Shown: one piece after another, positions 43,063-51,238 of the stretch
How positions within the stretch are numbered: the stretch's first letter is position 1
Layout of the letters: each line of letters opens with the position of its first letter
From: Chitinophaga rupis
GTDB lineage: Bacteria > Bacteroidota > Bacteroidia > Chitinophagales > Chitinophagaceae
Length of the DNA stretch: 64,000 nucleotides
Direction: 5' to 3'
Assembly (NCBI RefSeq): GCF_900109685.1
Contig: NZ_FOBB01000003.1
Span: 310,001 to 374,000, forward strand
The notes under the pieces: generated by a model
The model's input: the letters and a program-made list of their open reading frames with translations, nothing else
What the model was told of the DNA's origin: nothing
The model's database searches: none
Translations under genes and position numbers: made by a program

Positions 43063-43593
43063 TTAATAGTTTTGAAAATGCTCTTTCATTACCGCTTCTT
43101 CCTGCCGTATGCGGGTAATTAATGGTATCAGATATATTACCATTCCCACGCCTAATGTAACCCATGCATGCAGGAACACCGCAATGCCTATCAGCTCCGG
43201 TATCACGTTCAGGAAGTAGTTCGGATGTTTTATATATTTAAATAAGAATGAGCGGTTGAGTACATGGTGTGAGGCAGGCGCTATAATAAGCTTCACCGTC
43301 CATACGTGGCGTATGCTATAGATCACATAATACAGCATAAGAATGGAGAACACATAAATACCCAATCCCGCAAAGCTAATGGCATCAAAGAAAAAAGCGC
43401 CCCTACGGCCGCCTTCAATAGCCGCGGCAATGTAATAGGCAAAGTGGGCCAGCACTAAAAACGCAGAGTTCCTTTTGCCATATTCCACAGCGCCCATCTT
43501 TTTTAGTTTACGTTCATTACCGGTAGAAATAAAAATAGATAACAGACGGATAAATACAAAAGCATAAAAAATGAGGAGAGTTGTGGCTTCCAT
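43063..43593 (-). CDS. Isoprenylcysteine carboxyl methyltransferase (ICMT)-family membrane protein
   Basis: The 176-residue protein has four to five membrane segments and the C-terminal signature LNRSFLFKYIKHPNYFLNVIPELIG with RIRQEEAVMKEHF, the SAM-binding region of ICMT-like enzymes. Bacterial members methylate unknown membrane substrates. Its promoter is probably the TACCTTTG element 23 bases upstream. It starts an operon with the GNAT and OsmC genes. Confidence 0.85.
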   Translation of the reverse strand: MEATTLLIFYAFVFIRLLSIFISTGNERKLKKMGAVEYGKRNSAFLVLAHFAYYIAAAIEGGRRGAFFFDAISFAGLGIYVFSILMLYYVIYSIRHVWTVKLIIAPASHHVLNRSFLFKYIKHPNYFLNVIPELIGIAVFLHAWVTLGVGMVIYLIPLITRIRQEEAVMKEHFQNY

Positions 43594-43615
43594 GGGTGCT
43601 GCTATAAGTCTTGCG

Positions 43616-43623
43616 CAAAGGTA
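43616..43623 (-). promoter_or_regulatory. -7 promoter element of the ICMT-GNAT-OsmC operon
   Basis: TACCTTTG on the minus strand matches TAnnTTTG and lies 22 bases upstream of the ICMT start codon. Confidence 0.4.
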
Positions 43624-43657
43624 GCCAAAAAATAGTTTAACTTAGCGCCCAGCCTTT

Positions 43658-44242
43658 ATGTACGACATCCTGTTAACATACATTAGCCAGCGTTCAGTTA
43701 CGCCCATTACAGCGGAACAGGCAGTCCTTATCCGCGATGCTTTCAAGCCTAAAAAGCTCCGTAAAAAACAATATCTGCTACAGGAAGGGGATGTATGTAA
43801 ATACTTATCGTTTATGGTAAAGGGCGCTATGCGCCAATACTCCATAGATGAAAAAGGTAATGAACATATAGTACGTTTTGGTATTGAGCAATGGTGGATG
43901 GCAGACCGTGAAAGTTTTGAAATGCAAACCCCTAGCCGGTATAATATTGATGCCTGGGAAGAAACGGAGCTGTTACAGATCTCACGCTCCTCCTACCTTT
44001 CCTTACGCGATGCCGTACCGGCTGTTATGGAAATGACACAGGAGCTGGACAAACGCGGTTCCATTGCCGCACAAAAAAGGATCCAGGCTGTGATCAGCTA
44101 CACGGCTGAAGAAAGGTACCTGGACCTTTTGAAAACACACCCCTATTTTCTGCAACGCTTTCCGCAGCATATGATCGCCTCTTACCTCGGCATTTCCGCT
44201 GAAACCCTGAGCCGGATCCGTAAACAGGCGCTTTCTAAATAA
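43658..44242 (+). CDS. Crp/Fnr-family transcriptional regulator
   Basis: The 194-residue protein has a cyclic-nucleotide-binding-type barrel (KKQYLLQEGDVCKYLSFMVKGAMRQ, then VRFGIEQWWMADRESF) and a shortened C-terminal helix-turn-helix (HMIASYLGISAETLSRIRKQ). The CRP ligand residues are not kept (no RAAT motif), so it probably senses something other than cAMP. It may control the SDR gene 94 bp downstream, or the divergent ICMT operon, from which it is separated by 64 bp. Confidence 0.87.
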   Translation: MYDILLTYISQRSVTPITAEQAVLIRDAFKPKKLRKKQYLLQEGDVCKYLSFMVKGAMRQYSIDEKGNEHIVRFGIEQWWMADRESFEMQTPSRYNIDAWEETELLQISRSSYLSLRDAVPAVMEMTQELDKRGSIAAQKRIQAVISYTAEERYLDLLKTHPYFLQRFPQHMIASYLGISAETLSRIRKQALSK

Positions 44243-44307
44243 TCTTCTTGATAAATGTCAAGCCCTTTTCTTGCTTTTTGTCATTCCGGGGCCCCTTGCT
44301 TCCGGCC

Positions 44308-44315
44308 TAATTTTG
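44308..44315 (+). promoter_or_regulatory. -7 promoter element of the SDR gene
   Basis: TAATTTTG matches TAnnTTTG and lies 21 bases before the ATG at 44337. No -33 element is seen at the expected spacing. Confidence 0.4.
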
Positions 44316-44336
44316 TGATGTAAAAAATCAATCACA

Positions 44337-45203
44337 ATGTCAAAAACAGTTTTAATTACCGGCACCAGCACTGGTTTCGGTAAGCTCAGCGCCCTTACAC
44401 TGGCCCAGGCCGGCCATACCGTTATAGCAGCCATGCGTGGCACCACCGGTAAAAATGCAGCCGTAGCACAGGAGCTGGCAGCGCTCCCCAACATTCATGT
44501 GGTGGAAATGGATATTACCAGCGATACATCCGTACAGAACGCCATCCAACAAACCCTGGCGCAGCACGGTAAAATAGATGTGCTGGTGAATAATGCAGCC
44601 GTTACTGGTTACGGCTTACTGGAAGCTTATTCGCTGAACCAGGTGCGTGAAATGCTGGATGTGAATTTATTCAGTGTGCTGCGCACCTACCAGGCGGTGC
44701 TGCCATCCATGCGTGAAAAAAAGAATGGGCTTATTATCAACATTACCAGCGGCGCCAGTGGCTTTACCATGCCTTTCATGATCCCTTATTTTATTTCAAA
44801 ATTTGGTATAGAAACTATTACAGAAGGTATCCAGGAAGAGCTGAAAGCATTTGGTATTGAAAACGTATCCCTGCAGCCGGGCGTGTACCCTACGGAAATG
44901 AACAATGGGAGCAAAACAGGCGTAAATGCAGACCGGGAAGATATTATAGCCGCTTATGGCGAAAGCTCCGCACAGGCCTTCCAGGCATTAGGTACTGCTT
45001 TATTTGGAAAGATGGCCGCCTTTAAAATGGATCCCCAGGTGATCGCAGACGGTATACTGAAGCTGGTGAATATGGAAAAAGGCACACGCCCTTTACGTTT
45101 CCCGCTGGATGCTATTGCACAGGGCACCGACCAGGAATTTATTGATAGCCGCGCCGCTATTAAAAAACGCTGGTTAGCCGCTTATGGTTACCAGCCTTCG
45201 TGA
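44337..45203 (+). CDS. Short-chain dehydrogenase/reductase
   Basis: The 288-residue protein has the cofactor motif TGTSTGFGKLSALTLAQAG, the strand NNAAVTGYG, INITSGASG with the catalytic Ser, and the active-site YFISK. It is of the same subgroup as the protein at 19878, with a C-terminal extension. The substrate is unknown. A hairpin at 45221-45251 follows the stop. Confidence 0.88.
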   Translation: MSKTVLITGTSTGFGKLSALTLAQAGHTVIAAMRGTTGKNAAVAQELAALPNIHVVEMDITSDTSVQNAIQQTLAQHGKIDVLVNNAAVTGYGLLEAYSLNQVREMLDVNLFSVLRTYQAVLPSMREKKNGLIINITSGASGFTMPFMIPYFISKFGIETITEGIQEELKAFGIENVSLQPGVYPTEMNNGSKTGVNADREDIIAAYGESSAQAFQALGTALFGKMAAFKMDPQVIADGILKLVNMEKGTRPLRFPLDAIAQGTDQEFIDSRAAIKKRWLAAYGYQPS

Positions 45204-45220
45204 CCTAAACCAGGCTTATT

Positions 45221-45251
45221 GCAGCAAACGGGTAGCATCCCGTTTTGCTGC
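45221..45251 (+). terminator. Hairpin after the SDR gene, possible terminator
   Basis: GCAGCAAACGGG (45221-45232) pairs with CCCGTTTTGCTGC with one extra T. There is no T-run after it, so termination is only possible. Confidence 0.4.
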
Positions 45252-45294
45252 ATATAAAACTTTCTTTTAACTTTCCTGCCTAAACCATATAAGG

Positions 45295-45780
45295 ATGGAA
45301 CAATCACAGTTATTTATAAAGATAGCCCTGCATGCATGGGAAATGAACATCAAACGTACCACCGCTATCTTCGATAGTTTAACAGATGAGCAGCTGTTAA
45401 CAGAAATAGCACCGGGCCGTAACCGCGGTATCTATATTCTAGGCCACCTGGTAGCCGTGCATGACATGATGCTGCCCCTGCTTGACCTGGGCCAGCGGCA
45501 ATACCTGCAGCTGGATGAAGCCTTTATTTCCAACCCGGACAAAGCTATTGCCGATCTGCCATCCGCGCAGGACCTGCGCGCTTACTGGACCAACATCAAC
45601 CAAATATTAAGGGAACAGTTTAATAAGCTCACACCGGAAGAATGGCTGCAAAAACATACTATGATAACAGATGAAGATTTTGCAAAGGAGCCCCACCGCA
45701 ACCGTTTAAGCGTATTGCTGAACCGCACTAATCATAACGCTTACCACCAGGGACAGCTGGCATGGGCTAAGAATAAATAG
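45295..45780 (+). CDS. DinB-family protein
   Basis: The 161-residue protein is a four-helix bundle of the DinB/YfiT type. Metal-binding histidines are visible in LGHLVAVHDMM and in the C-terminal NHNAYHQGQL. Many members bind nickel or zinc and some are thiol-dependent transferases. No partner is evident; the gene converges with the glycosylase gene with one base between stops. Confidence 0.85.
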   Translation: MEQSQLFIKIALHAWEMNIKRTTAIFDSLTDEQLLTEIAPGRNRGIYILGHLVAVHDMMLPLLDLGQRQYLQLDEAFISNPDKAIADLPSAQDLRAYWTNINQILREQFNKLTPEEWLQKHTMITDEDFAKEPHRNRLSVLLNRTNHNAYHQGQLAWAKNK

Positions 45781-45781
45781 C

Positions 45782-46513
45782 TTATTGATACAGCTCCTGG
45801 CAGTTATTGCAGAAAAAACTACGGCGGTTGGTTTTACCCAGGTGTTGCTTTACCAGCGGAATATTGCAGCGCGGGCATGTCTTTTTCGTATGTGCCAGCC
45901 AGTGCTTTTTTAATACAAACGCTTTTTTCCATTCCAGGAAATCATAGCTGTACTGCACTGCTTCTTTGATCAGCAGGTTAAGCTGTTTGGCTGGCAGTTT
46001 ACCAATAATGCTAAGCGGGTGCACCTGTATGCGGAACAGCACTTCATTTTTAATAATATTGCCGGAGCCTGCAAAAATATCCTGGTTCAGCAACGCATCG
46101 CAGGCCAGCATATCCGGCATGGCCAGCAGCTTTTTCTTTGCCGCTTTAGCATCCCAGCTTTCACTCAGCACATCGGCGCTCCAGTCATACACCTCATCTA
46201 ACGGTTCGGTGATCAGCTTAATGGAGCAGGCATATAAATTCAGGGTACCGTTCTTAAACTGCAGGTACAGGCGGGGCGTTGTTTGCTTTTCCTGGCTGAT
46301 CAGGTAAGAGCCGAATAACATAAAGTGTACCCGGATGGTGAACTTGGGAAAACAAATGAGGAAATGTTTACCCCAGCTTTTAAAATCCTTTACTACCTGG
46401 CCCTCGAGCTGGGGTAATTCCAGCCGGGTATTACCCCCGGCACTTATTACTTTTTTGCCTTTGAATAGTTGTACTGCTTCCTTTAATATTACAATGGACG
46501 GACCTTCCGGCAT
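45782..46513 (-). CDS. Fpg/Nei-type DNA glycosylase (endonuclease VIII-like)
   Basis: The catalytic N-terminus of this family is Pro2-Glu3, and MPEGPSIVILKE begins at the ATG at 46511-46513, giving 243 residues. The frame upstream to 46546 would bury this Pro and is therefore not the true start. The helix-two-turn-helix region has NQDIFAGSGNIIKNEVLF. The zinc finger closes the protein (CPRCNIPLVKQHLGK, FFCNNCQ). It removes oxidised bases and nicks the DNA strand. Confidence 0.9.
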   Translation of the reverse strand: MPEGPSIVILKEAVQLFKGKKVISAGGNTRLELPQLEGQVVKDFKSWGKHFLICFPKFTIRVHFMLFGSYLISQEKQTTPRLYLQFKNGTLNLYACSIKLITEPLDEVYDWSADVLSESWDAKAAKKKLLAMPDMLACDALLNQDIFAGSGNIIKNEVLFRIQVHPLSIIGKLPAKQLNLLIKEAVQYSYDFLEWKKAFVLKKHWLAHTKKTCPRCNIPLVKQHLGKTNRRSFFCNNCQELYQ

Positions 46514-46573
46514 AATTTGCGTGTTTTGGCGTACCGGTATGTACACAAAAGGCGCGCCAGCCGCAAACCGTGC

Positions 46574-47005
46574 TTAACCGTGCACAATCTTATCCGTATA
46601 CCAGTTCCGGTCATAATACACAAAAAAGGAAAGCCATATAATACGGGAAAGGCGCATCAGCAAAGGCTGCATAAGCAACAGCAGCACGGCATTCCCCCCT
46701 ATCCACCAGAACAGGCGGTTATCATTTATGGATAAGCCTATCAGCACCCACCAGGCAATAAAGCTGGCCACACTAATGGCTACAGATAAAGCATAGCTCA
46801 CGTACCCGGTGCCAAAGTAAAAACCGGTTTCCGGTTCTGAAGGCTGCCCGCATACATCACAATATGTTTTCATTTCCATAAAGTTCTTTAGGTTATAAGG
46901 ATTGCTGTGCTTATATAATTTACCGGTACGGCAGCGCGGACATTTATTCTGTAATACGCTTAGCAGTAAATTCGGCTTGTTGGGATGATGTTCATGGGCA
47001 CACAT
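46574..47005 (-). CDS. DUF983 membrane protein
   Basis: The 143-residue protein starts with two zinc-binding CxxC pairs (NKCPRCRTGKLY, TYCDVCGQPSEPETGFY), followed by two or three membrane segments. This arrangement is the DUF983 family. Its role is not known. It follows the AraC gene by 14 bp on the same strand. Confidence 0.85.
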   Translation of the reverse strand: MCAHEHHPNKPNLLLSVLQNKCPRCRTGKLYKHSNPYNLKNFMEMKTYCDVCGQPSEPETGFYFGTGYVSYALSVAISVASFIAWWVLIGLSINDNRLFWWIGGNAVLLLLMQPLLMRLSRIIWLSFFVYYDRNWYTDKIVHG

Positions 47006-47019
47006 AGTATATAGTATTT

Positions 47020-47898
47020 TTAATGACTGAATTGTTTACGGAACGCTTCCGGTGTTAGCCCCGTGTTCTTTTTAAAGAACCGGTTGAAGTAGGAGTTATC
47101 CTGGAAGTTAAGATGCCAGGCAATTTCTGTAATGGTAAGCTCCTTATTCACCAGCAGGCGCTTGGCTTCCAGCAGCACACGGTCGCGGATCACTTCACCG
47201 GCGGTTTTACCCAGCAGGTCCTGGCACAGGGCATTCAGGTGGTTGGGCGTTATGTACAACAGCTCCGCATATTCTTTAGGCAAACGGATGGTGTTGTAAT
47301 GCTGGTGAATGAGCTGCTGAAAGTTATTCAGCAGTAATTGTTTTTGCGGCGGTATATTATGCCGCATGCCTGTAGCGGTGCTGCGTTCCAGCTGAATAAA
47401 AAATTGCAGCAGGTAAGTGCGTATCATATCCAGCCCGCTCTCCCGCGGTTTTTCCAGCTCCTGCAGCATATGCTCAAACAGCTGCACCACGGTTTCCCGT
47501 AAAGTCGCCGGGATCTTTAACACGGCCGCTTCACTATCGCCTTTAAAAAAGTCAAAGCGCGCCAGGTATTGCTGATCATTTAAAAAGGATTGAAAAAAGG
47601 CCGGTGAAAAGTGCACCAGGTAACCTTCTACCCCACCCTCAAAATGCCAGCTGTGTACCTGTCCGGGTATCATAAAATATACCTGGTACGGCTGTACGGT
47701 AAAATGGGTAAAGTCGATGGTATGCGTACCGGCTCCTTTGGTGAACAGCACCAGGTGATAAAAGGAATGCCCGTGCTGGCTGTGCAGGTGCTGATGCTTT
47801 TGTACATAAGGGCCCAGGCGCTCCATCAGCAGGTCCTGCTGGGTATGACCCGGAATGATGCTGTAAATATCATATACCGGTATCTTTGTCTTTGCCAT
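47020..47898 (-). CDS. AraC-family transcriptional regulator
   Basis: The 292-residue protein has a cupin sensor domain (LHSQHGHSFYHLVLFTKGAG, FTVQPYQVYFMIPGQVHSW) and a C-terminal AraC domain (YAELLYITPNHLNALCQDLL, then EIAWHLNFQDNSYFNRFFKK and NTGLTPEAFRKQF). A promoter match lies upstream. The DUF983 gene is downstream and may be co-transcribed. The controlled genes are unknown. Confidence 0.88.
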   Translation of the reverse strand: MAKTKIPVYDIYSIIPGHTQQDLLMERLGPYVQKHQHLHSQHGHSFYHLVLFTKGAGTHTIDFTHFTVQPYQVYFMIPGQVHSWHFEGGVEGYLVHFSPAFFQSFLNDQQYLARFDFFKGDSEAAVLKIPATLRETVVQLFEHMLQELEKPRESGLDMIRTYLLQFFIQLERSTATGMRHNIPPQKQLLLNNFQQLIHQHYNTIRLPKEYAELLYITPNHLNALCQDLLGKTAGEVIRDRVLLEAKRLLVNKELTITEIAWHLNFQDNSYFNRFFKKNTGLTPEAFRKQFSH

Positions 47899-47920
47899 GG
47901 GTGATTGCTTTTGTACACAG

Positions 47921-47928
47921 CAAAGTTA
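47921..47928 (-). promoter_or_regulatory. -7 promoter element of the AraC/DUF983 operon
   Basis: TAACTTTG on the minus strand matches TAnnTTTG, 22 bases upstream of the AraC start codon. Confidence 0.4.
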
Positions 47929-47979
47929 CAAAAGGCCCTGGCCTAACCGTGGGATCAAACAGGGTTCCTATGGTACTTT

Positions 47980-48537
47980 TTACTGATCCGGGGTATTTTC
48001 CCCGGCTATAAGGCTGGTAAAAGCAGTGACCAGTTCTGCTACTGCGGTTTTAGTTGCTGCATCCGTAATATGGCCATTGCCATCCACCTTTCCCTTTACC
48101 CCGCGGATCAGCAGCTGGGTAGCTGCGGTAAACCGGGATTCAATAGTTTTCATTACCAGCTGCAGGGCTTCATGCGCTTTATCGCCCATGGCCGATGCGG
48201 TAATAAGTGCCACCGGCTTGCCGGAAAAAATAGTGGTAGATACCATCCATTCCAGCGCGTTCTTTAAGCTGCCCGGTAAGGTGAACACGTATTCCGGTGT
48301 GCAGATCACCACACCATCGGCAGCCTGGATCTTATCACGGAATATTTGTACGGCAGGTGGTGCGGGGGTAACATCCAGGTCGGGGTTAAAATGCGGTAAG
48401 GTATCTATGGCCTGGTAGATCTCTACCTGCAGCCGGCCTTCGGCCAGGGAGGCAAAGGCTTTCAGCAGTTGCAGGTTGGCAGAATCTTTTCTTGTGCTGC
48501 CGGAAATAGCCAGCACTTTATATGGATGAGCGTTCAT
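47980..48537 (-). CDS. NADPH-dependent FMN reductase
   Basis: The 185-residue protein has the FMN loop LAISGSTRKDSANLQLLKAF and CTPEYVFTLPGSLKNALEWM. It is of the same fold as the protein at 41101 but with a more canonical phosphate loop. It stands alone; no regulator is adjacent except the AraC gene, which is 81 bp away and could control it. Confidence 0.87.
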   Translation of the reverse strand: MNAHPYKVLAISGSTRKDSANLQLLKAFASLAEGRLQVEIYQAIDTLPHFNPDLDVTPAPPAVQIFRDKIQAADGVVICTPEYVFTLPGSLKNALEWMVSTTIFSGKPVALITASAMGDKAHEALQLVMKTIESRFTAATQLLIRGVKGKVDGNGHITDAATKTAVAELVTAFTSLIAGENTPDQ

Positions 48538-48560
48538 GCCGTAAATGTAAACATCCTTTC

Positions 48561-48600
48561 AAATAAAAACAGGCAGCAGCTTTTATGCCACCGCCTGTTT
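48561..48600 (-). terminator. Terminator after the Hsp20 gene
   Basis: On the minus strand AAACAGGC (48593-48600) pairs with GCCTGTTT (48567-48574) and is followed by TTATTT. It lies 24 bp after the stop codon. Confidence 0.65.
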
Positions 48601-48623
48601 GCTTTTACAGGGTTGTTACCGGC

Positions 48624-49022
48624 TTAGCTAACCGGTATAATGTGCTGCGTAGCTTCCCTGCCGGCTATTAGAGGCAGGGTTACCTGCAATACGCCATCCA
48701 CATACTTTGCAGCGATGTTTGCTGCATCAATGGACTCATTCAGCGTAAAGCTGCGCTCAAATCCTCCGCGGCTGTATTCCCGCCGTACCCAATCCGGGCG
48801 CGGAAAACCATCCGGTGGCGTGTAGGAAACAACCAGCTCGTTGCCCTTCACCTCCAGGTGAAAATGTTCCCGGATGCGGCCCGGGGCAAATACCAGCATT
48901 TCATAGCTGCTGTCTGTTTTGTAAATGTTCACGGCAGCTCTTTCCATTGAGCGGATAAGCAGGTGCCGGTTCCTGCCTCCGTAGTGTTGGCCTTTTGCGG
49001 CCCATGACTGATGGTAGTTCAT
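48624..49022 (-). CDS. Small heat-shock protein (Hsp20 / alpha-crystallin family)
   Basis: The 132-residue protein has the alpha-crystallin domain: VNIYKTDSSYEMLVFAPGRI, GNELVVSYT and GGFERSFTLNESIDAANIAA, closing with YVDGVLQVTLPLI. The C-terminal anchor is HIIPV (IxI/V-like). It holds unfolded proteins under stress. It stands alone with its own terminator. Confidence 0.9.
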   Translation of the reverse strand: MNYHQSWAAKGQHYGGRNRHLLIRSMERAAVNIYKTDSSYEMLVFAPGRIREHFHLEVKGNELVVSYTPPDGFPRPDWVRREYSRGGFERSFTLNESIDAANIAAKYVDGVLQVTLPLIAGREATQHIIPVS

Positions 49023-49294
49023 GTTGTACTTTTTAAAAAGTGAAATAATAGTACTTCCCTTTGATGACGATTGAGCGGCAGAAATATTTTTTTTCCGTTA
49101 TTTCCCTATAGGGTGGCGGATTTTAACGCATTGGCCCGCTTCTTGATTGTACTGGTTCGAGTAATTGAATTGCTGCAAATCCCTGCTAAATTGCCGCGTA
49201 GTATCAGATACTGTATTCGTTCATGCAGCGCAATAACACTAGCAGATTTCAACTAAAGCCCATACTAACGACACTGAAAAACCGGAATAATTTT

Positions 49295-50749
49295 ATGAGA
49301 CGGAACACCCTTCTGTTGACTGTTTTATTGTACCTGTTTATGGCACCTGTGCACGCACAGTTCCTGGATTCGCTACTTATTCAAGTAGGCACCACAGGTA
49401 CTTTTGCCACTAAAGACTACCAGCCTTTGTGGATCACTGCACAACATTACGGCGCATTAACAGACCGTAAGTCAGACCTCTCTACCCAGGTAGGTTTCAG
49501 CAATATGCATGTGCTGGGTAACAATGATCAGTTTTACATCAAGTACGGCGCATACCTGAACAACAACGACCACTTTAAAAAAGTGTTCTTCCAGGAAGGC
49601 TACCTTAAGCTAGGCTATAAGAACCTGGAGCTGCGCGCCGGCCGTTATAACGAGATCATTGGCGAAGTAGATCCAGACCTTTCCAGCGGCTCACTGGGCG
49701 TAAGCGGCAATGCGCTGCCCATACCGCAGATCGGGCTTGCGTTAACCAATTATGTGGACGTTCCTTATACCAACGGCTGGTTACAGTTCAAAGGCCAGAT
49801 CAGCCATGGCTGGATGGGCGACCATAACCAATTCGTACGCGATGCCTGGTATCACCAGAAAACCCTGTACCTGCGCGTAGGTAAGCAAAAGCTGAAAGTA
49901 GGCGCCGGCATAGAACACTTTGCCGTATGGGCCGGGCACCGGGATGGCTTGCCTAAGCTGGATAAATCATTCGGCGGCTTCTGGAATGTATTACTGGCTA
50001 AGGAAGCCAACGACGGCAGCGTTGGAGGCGATATACTGCCTAACCGCGCCGGCGACCACCGCGGGGTAATAGAAGGTACTATTGACTGGGAAAATGATGT
50101 TACCGGCATACATGCCTACATGCAAATGCCTTTTGAAACAGGCCAGGGTATTAACATCCGTAATATAGACCGGCTCTGGGGTGTAGCTTATACCAATAAA
50201 CACGAAGATTCCTGGCTGAAGAAGGTAGTGGGTGAATTTATTTACACCAAGCAAATGAACGACTGGTACCTGATACGCCTGCGGGAAAGTTATTATAACA
50301 ACGGTATTTACCTTACCGGCTGGGAATACCAGGACCGTATTGTAGGCACCCCGCTGTTCACCGACCGCAAAAAAGCCAGCGAATATTTCCCGGGACACAT
50401 TGCGCCATTTGACTGGGGCGCGCCTGTTGATTCCTTCAAGGGCAAAGGCTGGAACATTGTAAATAACCGCGTGGTAGGCGGGCACCTGGGCGTTATGTAC
50501 ACCATTGCGAAAACAGTGAATGCCAAAACACGCCTCACCTTTACACAGAACTATGGCAATGCTTTACCCGGCGTATTCTCGCCTTCCAAATATGAGTTTT
50601 ACGGTTTGCAGGAATTCAGCTACCAGCTGCCTTCCATTCCGCTGACCGTACGTGCCGGCCTGGGGCTGGACTGGGGAGAGCTGACAGATAATGTGGGAGG
50701 ACTGCTGGGGGTTACCTGGTCGTTTGACCGGCGAACGCGGAATGAGTAG
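49295..50749 (+). CDS. Wzi-like capsule assembly outer-membrane protein
   Basis: From the ATG at 49295 the protein has 484 residues and a signal peptide (MRRNTLLLTVLLYLFMAPVHAQ). The body is a beta-barrel with alternating aromatic strands (ATKDYQPLWITAQHYGALTD, LKLGYKNLELRAGRYNE, GLDWGELTDNVGGLLG). It belongs to the capsule assembly Wzi family, which anchors polysaccharide to the cell surface. Its place just left of the polysaccharide gene run supports that role. The earlier frame from 49223 adds 24 residues without a signal-peptide pattern. It ends directly at the AT-rich repeat and a terminator. Confidence 0.83.
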   Translation: MRRNTLLLTVLLYLFMAPVHAQFLDSLLIQVGTTGTFATKDYQPLWITAQHYGALTDRKSDLSTQVGFSNMHVLGNNDQFYIKYGAYLNNNDHFKKVFFQEGYLKLGYKNLELRAGRYNEIIGEVDPDLSSGSLGVSGNALPIPQIGLALTNYVDVPYTNGWLQFKGQISHGWMGDHNQFVRDAWYHQKTLYLRVGKQKLKVGAGIEHFAVWAGHRDGLPKLDKSFGGFWNVLLAKEANDGSVGGDILPNRAGDHRGVIEGTIDWENDVTGIHAYMQMPFETGQGINIRNIDRLWGVAYTNKHEDSWLKKVVGEFIYTKQMNDWYLIRLRESYYNNGIYLTGWEYQDRIVGTPLFTDRKKASEYFPGHIAPFDWGAPVDSFKGKGWNIVNNRVVGGHLGVMYTIAKTVNAKTRLTFTQNYGNALPGVFSPSKYEFYGLQEFSYQLPSIPLTVRAGLGLDWGELTDNVGGLLGVTWSFDRRTRNE

Positions 50750-50776
50750 TGAATAATTAAGAATGAATAATTAATA

Positions 50777-50818
50777 GAATGCAGCGGTTCAGGAATGTGA
50801 TCGCTGCATTTTGTTTTT
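50777..50818 (+). terminator. Terminator of the Wzi-like gene
   Basis: AATGCAGCG (50778-50786) pairs with CGCTGCATT (50802-50810) around a 15-base loop and is followed by TTGTTTTT. It shares its stem word with the long hairpin at 17038-17106. The preceding 25 bp are an exact copy of the repeat at 23813-23837. Confidence 0.7.
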
Positions 50819-51180
50819 AAGGGAATACAACGATTGGGATCCCTGGCATAGATTTGTACCTATTATTTAAAAATTTACATTTTATATTCTTGTAATAATA
50901 CCTACTCCTACTGTAATTTACTTTTACATTGATCATTTTCATTTCCCAAACAACAATTCTCCTCCTTTTCACATTCATTTTAATCTCCAACAACACTGCA
51001 TTCACTTTACCTTCCCTAAACCACGCCCCTCTTACCTGCTGTGTATACTTACGTTGCAAAAAGCACTCGCTCTCTCACTGCATTCACCCTCACATTTCCT
51101 AACAAACAATTCGTCTCTCTCTCACCGCCAGCACTTCCTCCTACTACTCTCCTCCTGCCAAAGCCAATACTTCTCCAAAC
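50819..51180. other. Gene-free, strongly strand-biased stretch (G-poor on the plus strand)
   Basis: Over 50881-51180 the plus strand has only about 18 G in 300 bases while C is frequent, so runs such as CTCTCTCTCACC and TCCTCCTACTACTC dominate. It lies in a convergent gap, ended on the right by a terminator. The 80-codon minus-strand frame 50817-51059 is a product of this composition and has no protein-like pattern. Confidence 0.65.
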
Positions 51181-51182
51181 AA

Positions 51183-51213
51183 AAAAGGATCCGGCGAAAA
51201 CCGGATCCTTTTT
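51183..51213. terminator. Terminator at the end of the histidine-kinase-like gene, bidirectional
   Basis: AAAAGGATCCGG (51183-51194) pairs perfectly with CCGGATCCTTTT (51201-51212) around CGAAAA, with T-runs in both directions. Confidence 0.8.
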
Positions 51214-51238
51214 CCTATTATCTGAAATAGTTAATCGT

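Noticed and set aside
46514-46546. Longer N-terminus of the Fpg/Nei glycosylase
   Set aside because: The family needs Pro directly after the initiator Met; the start at 46513 provides it.
50817-51059. 80-codon minus-strand reading frame
   Set aside because: It covers the G-poor spacer, its composition follows the strand bias, and it shows no recognisable domain or signal.
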